A stretch of 64,000 bases of DNA from Sphingobacteriales bacterium 44-61 (GTDB lineage: Bacteria; Bacteroidota; Bacteroidia; Chitinophagales; Chitinophagaceae): NCBI GenBank assembly GCA_001898405.1, contig MKTW01000012.1, positions 1-64,000 of the forward strand, in the 5' to 3' direction. The position numbers and the translations under genes are program-made. How positions within the stretch are numbered: the stretch's first letter is position 1; every line of letters starts with the position of its first letter. Under the pieces are notes generated by a model. The model made no database searches. It had not been told where the DNA came from and saw only the letters and a program-made list of their open reading frames with translations. Of this stretch, positions 7,360 to 15,075 are shown piece by piece.

Positions 7360-9834
7360 ATGAAAAAAATACTGGCACTGATTATCGCTCTCCCCCTGCT
7401 TGCCGCAACCACCCATGCCCAAGCTTACCCATCCTGGACATCCGCAGAAATGTACCAGGCCCTTCGTAAACTCAACATACTCGGCTCCGTACTCTATATC
7501 GCCGCACACCCCGATGATGAGAATACCCGCCTCATCACCTATCTTTCAAAAGACCGCCTATATCGCACCGGCTATCTCTCCATGACAAGAGGAGATGGTG
7601 GTCAAAACCTCATTGGTGATGAACAGGGTATTGAACTGGGGCTGATCCGGACACAGGAATTGCTCGCTGCACGCCGCGTAGATGGCGGTGAACAATTTTT
7701 TACCCGCGCCTACGATTTTGGCTATTCCAAAAACCCTGAAGAAACATTTACCAAATGGGACAAGGAAAAAATACTGAGCGATGTGGTTTGGGTGATCCGG
7801 AAATTTCAGCCAGATGTGCTAATCACACGTTTCCCAACTACTGGTGAGGGAGGACATGGCCATCACACCGCTTCCGCCATCCTCGCCAATGAAGCTTTTA
7901 CTGCTGCTGCCGATCCATCACGTTTTCCTGAACAACTGAAATATGTAAAACCCTGGCAGGCCCGCCGTATTTTATTCAACAGTTTCAATTTCGGTGGAAA
8001 TAATACCATCACCAGCGATCAGTTGAAACTGGATGTAGGAGGTTATAATCCCTTACTGGGTAAAAGCTATGGTGAGATCGCTGCTGAAAGCCGCAGCCAG
8101 CATAAAAGCCAGGGCTTCGGCGTACCAGCTTCAAGAGGGGAATCGTTTGAAAGTTTTAAGACCACAGGAGGCAAAGCACCGGTCAACGATATAATGGATG
8201 ATATAGACCTTACCTGGAAAAGAGTGCCGGGAGGAGAAAAGATCGCGGTTGCTATCGATTCCATCACCCGCAATTTTGACCTGCTTTACCCTGAGAGATC
8301 AGTGCCTGCCCTGGTAAAACTGTACCAGGCCATCAACAGACTTGAGGATGGTTATTGGAAAACACAAAAGCTGAAAGAAACGCAGGAACTGATCGCGCAA
8401 TGTGGTGGCCTTTTCCTGGAAGCTACTACTACCGAACAATTTGCAGTGCAAACAGATTCTGTAAAGATCAGCTTCAATTTCAACAACCGCCAGGGAGTAA
8501 ACGCTGTGTTGCAGAATGTGCGCATCGACCGGCTTGATTCCAGTTTTTCACGATCATTACCAAAGAACCGGAATATCAGTTTTGCCAAGAATTTTTATGT
8601 GCCTGCTTCCAAGCCATTGACACAACCTTACTGGCTGGCCAAAAAAATGGAAGAAGGATATTTTAATGTCAGCGATCAACTCCTGATCGGACGGCCTGAT
8701 GTGGAGCCATCTTATACTATGCAGGTGCAATTGAAAATAATGGATCAGCCTTTTAGCTTTGAAAGACCGGTGAAATACAAATTCACTGACCCTGTAAAAG
8801 GAGAATTGTATGAACCGCTGGTGGTGGTACCTCCTGTACTGGTATCGGTTGATCCTGCTATCGTGGTCAGGACAACAAAAGAATCTCCTCCTTTTACTGT
8901 TACCTTAAAAGCCAATAAAGACTTTACAGCCACTAATGCTTCGCTGCAGTTGGAAGGGAACTCCAGTTCGCCTTTGCTTAAAACACCATTGCCCTCTATC
9001 GGAAAGGATAAGATAGTAAGCTATGAAGCCAGGATACAGGATACGATCCGCCGCCCTTACCGCGATATTTATCTGCAAAACGGAAAGGAAATATTCAACC
9101 AGGGTTTGCGGAGCATTCATTATGATCATATACCGTATATAGCTTATTATAAAACCTCAGTGCTGCAAACCAGCTTTGTTGACCTGAAAACTTATAACAA
9201 AAGGATCGGGTATATCACCGGTGCAGGCGATAAAGTGCCGGCCAGCCTGGAGCAGATGGGATATGAAGTGGTGTTACTGGGTGATAAAGAACTTGCCCGC
9301 AACAACCTGCAGCAATATGATGCTATAATTACTGGTGTAAGGGCATATAATACCAATGAATGGATGAATGCTCATTACGATAAGCTGATGAAATATGTGC
9401 AGGACGGAGGCAATCTCATCGTTCAGTACAATACCAGCAGCAATATCGGCCCGGTAAAAGCCAGGATCGGACCTTACTCCTTTAATATCTCCCGTACCAG
9501 GGTCACGGATGAGAAAGCGGAAGTGACTTTCCTGAAACCGGAGCACCCGGTATTGAATTTCCCCAATAAAATCACCCAGGACGACTTTAAAGGGTGGATC
9601 CAGGAGCGCAGTATTTACCATGGAGCAGACTGGGACAAAAATTTTGAAACTATTTTAACAATGCATGATCCCGGCGAAGCCGCAGATGCCGGAAGTTTGC
9701 TGATCGCTAAATACGGGAAAGGGTATTTTACCTACACCGGTCTTGTCTTTTTCAGGGAGCTGCCAGCAGGTGTGCCAGGAGCTTACAGGTTGCTGGCAAA
9801 TATCATTGCATTGAATAAAAAGAAAGCGTTCTGA
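7360..9834 (+). CDS. PIG-L (LmbE-like) family deacetylase, large exported form
   Basis: Signal peptide (MKKILALIIALPLLAATTHAQ), then a zinc-dependent N-acetylglucosaminyl deacetylase domain with the signature AHPDDE at residues 49-54 and a second metal motif 'GGHGHHTAS'. The 824-residue length is far above the roughly 230 residues of simple PIG-L enzymes. The central part looks like beta-sandwich modules. The last 200 residues ('IGYITGAGDKVPASLEQMGY', 'YDAIITGVRAYNTN', 'VQDGGNLIVQYNT') resemble a ThuA/glutamine-amidotransferase-like fold. Substrate is probably an N-acetylated sugar or glycoconjugate in the periplasm. Two tiny membrane genes and a sodium symporter follow at once, suggesting a deacetylate-and-import operon. 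Confidence 0.85.
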   Translation: MKKILALIIALPLLAATTHAQAYPSWTSAEMYQALRKLNILGSVLYIAAHPDDENTRLITYLSKDRLYRTGYLSMTRGDGGQNLIGDEQGIELGLIRTQELLAARRVDGGEQFFTRAYDFGYSKNPEETFTKWDKEKILSDVVWVIRKFQPDVLITRFPTTGEGGHGHHTASAILANEAFTAAADPSRFPEQLKYVKPWQARRILFNSFNFGGNNTITSDQLKLDVGGYNPLLGKSYGEIAAESRSQHKSQGFGVPASRGESFESFKTTGGKAPVNDIMDDIDLTWKRVPGGEKIAVAIDSITRNFDLLYPERSVPALVKLYQAINRLEDGYWKTQKLKETQELIAQCGGLFLEATTTEQFAVQTDSVKISFNFNNRQGVNAVLQNVRIDRLDSSFSRSLPKNRNISFAKNFYVPASKPLTQPYWLAKKMEEGYFNVSDQLLIGRPDVEPSYTMQVQLKIMDQPFSFERPVKYKFTDPVKGELYEPLVVVPPVLVSVDPAIVVRTTKESPPFTVTLKANKDFTATNASLQLEGNSSSPLLKTPLPSIGKDKIVSYEARIQDTIRRPYRDIYLQNGKEIFNQGLRSIHYDHIPYIAYYKTSVLQTSFVDLKTYNKRIGYITGAGDKVPASLEQMGYEVVLLGDKELARNNLQQYDAIITGVRAYNTNEWMNAHYDKLMKYVQDGGNLIVQYNTSSNIGPVKARIGPYSFNISRTRVTDEKAEVTFLKPEHPVLNFPNKITQDDFKGWIQERSIYHGADWDKNFETILTMHDPGEAADAGSLLIAKYGKGYFTYTGLVFFRELPAGVPGAYRLLANIIALNKKKAF

Positions 9835-9845
9835 AAATAAATAAC

Positions 9846-10022
9846 ATGGCAACTGAAAAAAAACCGGATGTAAGAAGGGGGGAAATGGCTTTTATTTTTG
9901 CCATTGTGCTGGGTTTATTACTGGGATTTTTTATCAAACGGATAAGGATAGGATTGATGATCGGGCTGGTGCTGGGTTTGCTGATCGTGTTTACCGGCCT
10001 GCTTCGTTCAACAAGAAGATAA
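9846..10022 (+). CDS. small two-helix membrane protein (58 aa)
   Basis: ATG 9846 to TAA 10022. After a charged start (MATEKKPDVRRGEM) come two hydrophobic helices separated by the basic turn 'KRIRIG', and the protein ends with basic residues (LRSTRR). It starts 11 nt after the deacetylase stop and ends 3 nt before the next tiny ORF, so it sits tightly in the operon. I do not recognise a family. The tight packing and the codon-wise clean hydrophobic pattern support a real gene. Confidence 0.7.
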   Translation: MATEKKPDVRRGEMAFIFAIVLGLLLGFFIKRIRIGLMIGLVLGLLIVFTGLLRSTRR

Positions 10023-10025
10023 TTT

Positions 10026-10151
10026 ATGAAGCAACCAAACGACGAAAGACCACCATTATTTAAGAGCTGGAGTTACTGGTATGTGCTGGTGCTGGTGTTT
10101 CTTATTGTCCTGATCCTTTTATTCACTTTGTTCACCAAACGATTTGCATGA
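10026..10151 (+). CDS. small single-helix membrane protein (41 aa) overlapping symporter start
   Basis: ATG 10026 to TGA 10149-10151. A hydrophilic N-terminus (MKQPNDERPPLFKSW) precedes one strongly hydrophobic helix and a basic end (TKRFA). The stop overlaps the symporter start as ATGA (10148-10151), a classic translational-coupling arrangement. Small membrane subunits next to sodium:solute symporters are known (YjcH with ActP, YhdT with PanF), so an accessory-subunit role is plausible, though this sequence is not recognisably one of those families. Confidence 0.7.
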   Translation: MKQPNDERPPLFKSWSYWYVLVLVFLIVLILLFTLFTKRFA

Positions 10152-11902
10152 GCCAGCTCGATTGGATAGTACTGGTCATCACACTGCTTGCCATTATTGC
10201 TTACGGTTTATCAAAAAGCCGGACTTCGCGCAACCTTGACGGCTATTTTCTTAGCAACCGCAGCCTGCCCTGGGGGATCGTGCTGCTCAGTATTATGAGC
10301 ACACAGGCGAGTGCTGTAACTTTTATCTCTGCACCCGGCCAGGCTTACACTGAAGGAATGGGCTTTGTTCAATATTATTTTGGCATCCCCTTAGCCACCG
10401 TAGTGATCTGTATTTTCTTTGTTCCCATTTTCAGGAAACTGAAAGTATATACAGCATACGAATATCTCGAAGGCAGGTTTGACGGTAAGACAAGAACGCT
10501 TACCGCACTGCTTTTTCTTTTACAACGCGGGCTTTCCACAGGCATAAGCGTATTCGCTCCTTCTATCATTTTATCTTCCCTGCTGGATTGGAATATCTAC
10601 TGGACCAACCTTTTTATGGGTGGCCTGCTGATCATTTATACCATGACAGGTGGAGCAAAAGCTGTGGCCTATACACAAAAACTCCAACTGATCATCATTT
10701 TCACCGGCATGTTCCTTGCCGCATATATGGTAGTGAAAATGCTGCCGGAAAATGTTGGCTTCACCGATGCGCTTGAAGTGAGTGGCAAATTGGGTAAGCT
10801 GAATGTGATCTCCAGTGGCATCACAGATGGTAAGATTGATTGGAGCGGGCGCTACAACCTGCTGAGCGGCTTGATCGGTGGCTTTTTCCTCGTGCTTTCT
10901 TATTTCGGAACGGATCAGAGCCAGGTTGGCCGCTATCTCACTGCCAAATCGGACAGGGAAAGCAAAATGGGGCTGATCATGAATGCATTTGTGAAAGTGC
11001 CCATGCAATTCCTGATCCTGCTGGTAGGGGCTATGGTATTCACTTTTTACCAGTTCAATAAAGCGCCGGTTTTCTTTAATGAAAAACAGGTAGAAAAGAT
11101 CCAGCGATCTCCTTTAAAGGATTCGTTCAACCTCACCAACGCTCACTACGCAGAACTTGCGGTGCAAAAGCAAACTGCCGTAACCAATTTCACCAGTGCC
11201 CTGGATACTAAGGATGAAAAAGAGATCGCAATAAGAACAGCCGAGCTGAAGACGCTGGATAAGCAATCTGATAGTTTGCGTGCTAAAGTAAAGTCCTGGA
11301 TCAGCTCCAAAGAAGTGGGAGGGGATGGGAACGATACAAACTACATCTTTCTCCGTTTTGTACTGGACTATCTTCCGGCCGGCCTGGTGGGGTTGCTGAT
11401 CGCGATCATCTTCCTTGCGTCCTGGGGAAGCATTGCAGCGGCCATCAATTCGCTGGCATCTGCTACCATGATCGATTTTCACAAACGTTTTTCTAAAACA
11501 CAGCAAAGCGGTGAAGATGAATACCGGCTTTCAAAAAAATATACGCTGATCTGGGGTGTGTTCTGCATCGTGGTGGCGATGTTTACTTACAATATCGGCA
11601 ACAGTCTTATCGAGGCGGTAAATATCCTGGGCTCACTTTTTTATGGTGTGATACTGGGAGTGTTCCTGGTGGCTTTCTTTTTTAAGAATATTAAAAACGG
11701 TAGTGCTGTATTCTGGGGCGCTGTGCTCGCAGAATTGCTGGTACTGGTAGTTTTTATTCTTACAAAATTGGAAACCCCGGTATTGAAAATGGGTTTTCTC
11801 TGGCTGAACCCGATCGGAGCGCTGGGAGTGATATTCTTTACATTACTGCTGAATCCTTTATTAAAAAAGACAGGAGCTAAGGAACGGGCCCTTAACTCCT
11901 GA
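10148..11902 (+). CDS. sodium:solute symporter (SSS family)
   Basis: A 584-residue inner-membrane transporter with about 13 hydrophobic segments. SSS landmarks: 'SNRSLPWGIVLLSIMSTQASAVTFISAPGQAY' near the N-terminus (sodium site region), 'YTMTGGAKAVAYT' and 'YFGTDQSQVGRYLTAKS'. A hydrophilic, probably coiled-coil insert of about 90 residues lies between helices around residues 310-400, unusual in length for the family. The substrate is unknown, perhaps the product of the upstream PIG-L deacetylase. Its ATG overlaps the stop of the 41-aa membrane protein. Confidence 0.9.
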   Translation: MSQLDWIVLVITLLAIIAYGLSKSRTSRNLDGYFLSNRSLPWGIVLLSIMSTQASAVTFISAPGQAYTEGMGFVQYYFGIPLATVVICIFFVPIFRKLKVYTAYEYLEGRFDGKTRTLTALLFLLQRGLSTGISVFAPSIILSSLLDWNIYWTNLFMGGLLIIYTMTGGAKAVAYTQKLQLIIIFTGMFLAAYMVVKMLPENVGFTDALEVSGKLGKLNVISSGITDGKIDWSGRYNLLSGLIGGFFLVLSYFGTDQSQVGRYLTAKSDRESKMGLIMNAFVKVPMQFLILLVGAMVFTFYQFNKAPVFFNEKQVEKIQRSPLKDSFNLTNAHYAELAVQKQTAVTNFTSALDTKDEKEIAIRTAELKTLDKQSDSLRAKVKSWISSKEVGGDGNDTNYIFLRFVLDYLPAGLVGLLIAIIFLASWGSIAAAINSLASATMIDFHKRFSKTQQSGEDEYRLSKKYTLIWGVFCIVVAMFTYNIGNSLIEAVNILGSLFYGVILGVFLVAFFFKNIKNGSAVFWGAVLAELLVLVVFILTKLETPVLKMGFLWLNPIGALGVIFFTLLLNPLLKKTGAKERALNS

Positions 11903-11923
11903 TCAATAAAAGCTATTATTATT

Positions 11924-12760
11924 TTATTTCTTTTTCAACTCAGCCAGCAGTTTATCATTCATCCGCACATAATCTTCATTTTTTGCTTTTGCTGCCAGTT
12001 CTTTTGAGCGTTCAGCTGCCGCTGTGGCTTCGCTTTTTTTACCAAGCTTGGCCAGGCAATTGGCCCATTGGTGTTGCAGCCAGTAAGCATCAGGTTGCTG
12101 CTCTACCGCTTTGTTGTACCATGCAAGGGCCTGGTTAAGGTCCTTACCATTGTCCATATAGTATTGCGCAGCCTGAGCATAAGGAGGCTTATCTGTTTTC
12201 ATGGCTGCATCAATGGAAGCCATGATCTTGGAATCGATGTCTGTGGAGATCGGCAGGTTAACCACGGAGTTTCCCCACATCAACAGGAGGTCACAGGTGT
12301 TGGGCTTTACATTGGCAAATTCAATAGTGAATGTTTCCACTGCTTTTTTCAGCTTGGTAACCGGGGCAATCACCCGCACTACATCGCTTTCCTGTTTGTA
12401 AGCGGCAGGGCTGGTTACATTGGTTTGTTTGCTGATGATCAGTGTCCATTCTTTTTTGCCGGGAATACTGAGCAATCCATATTTTCCCGCAGGTACTTTT
12501 GTATCGCCGATAATTACTTCATCGCCGAAAGTGAGGGTAGTGGCATTATTGGCACCTGTGCGCCATACTTCTCCTGCAGGAGCGATATCGGCATACAGTT
12601 TCCGGTTTTTAATGCCGGGACGGGAATAAGATAATTCAATTGCTGAAATACCGAAGTCCTGTTTTACAGTTTGAGTGGGACTGGGCGCAGGTGTTTTAAT
12701 CTGGGCATTCCCACTGATCAGCAGAAATGCTGCAATTGCTGAAAGTAATAGCTTTTTCAT
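11924..12760 (-). CDS. DUF2911 family secreted protein with C-terminal TPR-like helices
   Basis: Signal peptide (about residues 1-19, ending in GNAQ), then a DUF2911 domain with the hallmark 'SYSRPGIKNRKLY', 'GEVWRTGANNATTLTF', 'VPAGKYGLLSIPGKKEWTLI' and 'LLMWGNSVVNLPI'. The last 80 residues ('ALAWYNKAVEQQPDAYWLQHQWANCLAKLG') form a tetratricopeptide-like pair of helices. The function of the family is unknown; a periplasmic role is likely. A perfect -7 box TATCTTTG lies at 12790-12797. Confidence 0.85.
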   Translation of the reverse strand: MKKLLLSAIAAFLLISGNAQIKTPAPSPTQTVKQDFGISAIELSYSRPGIKNRKLYADIAPAGEVWRTGANNATTLTFGDEVIIGDTKVPAGKYGLLSIPGKKEWTLIISKQTNVTSPAAYKQESDVVRVIAPVTKLKKAVETFTIEFANVKPNTCDLLLMWGNSVVNLPISTDIDSKIMASIDAAMKTDKPPYAQAAQYYMDNGKDLNQALAWYNKAVEQQPDAYWLQHQWANCLAKLGKKSEATAAAERSKELAAKAKNEDYVRMNDKLLAELKKK

Positions 12761-12789
12761 TGAGATGGTTTTTGGTTAGAGTATTGCGC

Positions 12790-12797
12790 CAAAGATA
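12790..12797 (-). promoter_or_regulatory. -7 box TATCTTTG for DUF2911 gene
   Basis: A perfect TAnnTTTG match on the minus strand, about 30 nt before the start at 12760. Confidence 0.55.
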
Positions 12798-12975
12798 CTA
12801 AACCTGTTTTAGTTTCCTGTGAGGCGCTGGGTTCCCAAGCCTAACACCTGAAAGTTTAAAAAGTTGGATTCTTATACTGAATTTCAGCGTTTAAACAGCA
12901 GACCTGCGAAGCTCCAAAATGAGCCACAACGTCCTTGTTAAATGAAATGATGTTAAGATGTGGGACCCTGCACTG

Positions 12976-14334
12976 TCAGAATGGGATTGTCACTTTTGTC
13001 CGCTTTCCGTTCTTCGCCTTCCGTTTCCATTTCGGGCCTTCTTTGAGCAGGCGGATGGCTTCTTTATCGCAAACCTCGCAAAGTGATCGCACCACTTTGA
13101 TATTGATGGGTTCACCCAATTGATTCACTTCAAAAGAGAGTTCCACTTCGCCTCCTTCGGCCTGTTTGTTTTTGTATGTGTCAGGTATATTGAGGTTATT
13201 GGCGAGGTAAGTGTCATAATTACTCCAGCCGTCTGCTGGTTCAGGCTCTTCCAACACCATATTGCCATCGCGCAAACGGGTATTTACTTTCTTATTACTA
13301 AGTACTACTTCAGTAAGACTGCGGTCATCTTTCAGCGTCACTTTATTGAGGGCTATACCATTTTGCAGTTGTGTGGCATTGTTTTCAAATCCAAGAGAGC
13401 GTACCTGCACATCCATTACGGAGTCGGGTGAGGTAAGCACGAAATTACCCTGTGCATCGCTGTAGGTGCCTACATTGTCGCGGCTATTGGTGATATTGGC
13501 AAAGGGCAGCGGATTGTTCTGCTCATCCGTTACTTTTCCACGGAAAATATTGTTTTGCATGAAAGCCTGTGCACGGCGCGATTTTGCCGCAGAAGATACA
13601 TTTCTTGCAACCTCTTCTTTTGGTGATACACTGTAATTGTATTGCGCCTGCGACCTGTTCTGCTGCAAGGCTACAAGACTTTCCGCATTCCTGGCTGAAT
13701 CGGCTTTTATTTTCTTCGCCATCTCATCATCCTGCGCAGCAATGTCTGCAGCTTTTTCTTCCAGCTTCGCCTGTGGCGCTGCTTGCACCAGGGCAGGAGT
13801 GGGAGGCGCTGATTGTTTAGCGGGTTGAGTAGTTGTGTTAGGCTGAACGGTGCTGGCAGGTGAATCTTTTGCCACATCCGGCTTCGCTTCTGCAGCGGCT
13901 ACTGTAGCCGTTTTTGCATTGCTGTCGTTTACAACAGCAGAAGCAGAGTCCTGGGCTCTTTCCCGGGCCGTTGTTTGGGCGATATTTTTTTCTCTTTTGT
14001 CAAAACCAAGTTTGTAGACCAGCAAACCTGCGCCTGCTACTGCCACGATCATTGCAGCAGCTCTTAACCAGCCAAAAGATTTGGAAGGAGCTGCCAGTGG
14101 GACCACTTTTTTATCCTTTTCTTCCAGCCTTTCTTGCAATCTTCTTTTCAATTCATCGGTATCTGCAGGCAGGCTCACCCCTTCGGCAGCATAGCCTTCC
14201 AGGGCGTCTGCCAGGAAAGGATCTTCCAGGGCTGCTTTTTCCATCGCATGCATTTCTGCGGGCGTCAGCTTCCCTTCATGATATTTCCGGATATCATCAG
14301 CGGTGAATGAAATATGGTTGTTGTCTCCCTGCAC
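12976..14334 (-). CDS. membrane anti-sigma-like protein with carboxypeptidase-regulatory and TonB C-terminal domains
   Basis: Residues 1-100 resemble the cytoplasmic part of Bacteroidota anti-sigma factors ('DIRKYHEGKLTPAEMHAMEKAALEDPFLADALEGY'). A transmembrane helix lies near residues 108-128 (LRAAAMIVAVAGAGLLVYKL). Then come a long Ala/Gln/Lys-rich linker, a carboxypeptidase-regulatory beta-sandwich ('FRGKVTDEQNNPLPFANI'), and a C-terminal TonB-like domain ('VELSFEVNQLGEPINIKVVRS'). It should sequester the sigma factor encoded 6 nt upstream and may couple to an outer-membrane receptor or envelope signal. The start codon is GTG (CAC at 14332-14334). Confidence 0.8.
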   Translation of the reverse strand: MQGDNNHISFTADDIRKYHEGKLTPAEMHAMEKAALEDPFLADALEGYAAEGVSLPADTDELKRRLQERLEEKDKKVVPLAAPSKSFGWLRAAAMIVAVAGAGLLVYKLGFDKREKNIAQTTARERAQDSASAVVNDSNAKTATVAAAEAKPDVAKDSPASTVQPNTTTQPAKQSAPPTPALVQAAPQAKLEEKAADIAAQDDEMAKKIKADSARNAESLVALQQNRSQAQYNYSVSPKEEVARNVSSAAKSRRAQAFMQNNIFRGKVTDEQNNPLPFANITNSRDNVGTYSDAQGNFVLTSPDSVMDVQVRSLGFENNATQLQNGIALNKVTLKDDRSLTEVVLSNKKVNTRLRDGNMVLEEPEPADGWSNYDTYLANNLNIPDTYKNKQAEGGEVELSFEVNQLGEPINIKVVRSLCEVCDKEAIRLLKEGPKWKRKAKNGKRTKVTIPF

Positions 14335-14340
14335 TCTCGA

Positions 14341-14934
14341 TTATTGATTGGTTGTATTTATAATGCTCTCATTTTTTTCCATACAGGTCTTCAGGTTCCT
14401 TCTTCCGTTCTGGATAAAGCTGCGCACCTGGTTCCAGTCCCTGCCGGTGGTGCTGGCTATTTCATGGTAGGACTTCCCTTCCAGGTAAAACAGCCGGATG
14501 GCCTGGCCCTGTTCTTCCACCAGGGTGCCGATACAGTATTCCAGCTTACGGAAATTCTCTTCTTTTTCCAATACGCCATTCAGATGCACATTTTCCTCAT
14601 TTTGCACAAGCTCTGTTTTGAACTCCACCGTTTTCAGGTTCCTGGGTGTTCTTAACTGCATCAGGCAGTGATTTTTAGCCAGTTGGTGCAGCCAGCCTTT
14701 GAAATTATCCACTTCATGCTTGCGCAGTTTGGTTACCAGCTCTTCAAATATATGCATCACGCCATCTTTGGCTATTTCCGGCTCTTTGAAATATTTAAGG
14801 CAAACACCATATACCAGCTCCATATATCGCTGGTATAGCTGACCAAGCACGGCCAGGTCGCCCGTGTCCTTGTAGCGGGATACGAGCTCTTTATCACTCA
14901 GCGAGTTGTCCTGTATGTTCTTAATAAAAGACAC
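14341..14934 (-). CDS. ECF-type RNA polymerase sigma factor
   Basis: A 197-residue protein with region 2 ('LAVLGQLYQRYMELVYGVCLKYFKE', then 'DNFKGWLHQLAKNHCLMQLR') and region 4 ('LVEEQGQAIRLFYLEGKSYHEIASTTG', then 'NQVRSFIQNGRRNLK'). It directs transcription of an envelope-response regulon, presumably under control of the membrane protein immediately downstream. The start is GTG, because an in-frame TAG lies just ahead. A TAATTTTA box ends 4 nt before the GTG. The divergent vWA protein cluster is a natural candidate target. Confidence 0.9.
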   Translation of the reverse strand: MSFIKNIQDNSLSDKELVSRYKDTGDLAVLGQLYQRYMELVYGVCLKYFKEPEIAKDGVMHIFEELVTKLRKHEVDNFKGWLHQLAKNHCLMQLRTPRNLKTVEFKTELVQNEENVHLNGVLEKEENFRKLEYCIGTLVEEQGQAIRLFYLEGKSYHEIASTTGRDWNQVRSFIQNGRRNLKTCMEKNESIINTTNQ

Positions 14935-14938
14935 CGGC

Positions 14939-14946
14939 TAAAATTA
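14939..14946 (-). promoter_or_regulatory. -7 box candidate TAATTTTA, leaderless spacing
   Basis: Minus-strand TAATTTTA, 4 nt before the GTG start of the ECF sigma gene. One base off TAnnTTTG, with the same spacing as kdsA. Confidence 0.4.
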
Positions 14947-15075
14947 ATAAATAACTGCCGAAATCACGTAGTGATAATTTATGGAGGCTGTGCATGGATG
15001 AATCTCTTTAACAGATTTTTTAAAACAAGTCTGTGTAATTTTTTTAAATCCCTCATCCCTTTAAAAACAAATCTT

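Noticed and set aside
11872-11900. Inverted repeat at the end of the symporter gene
   Set aside because: The 11-bp arms have a mismatch, overlap the coding end and lack a T-run, so a terminator call is not supported.
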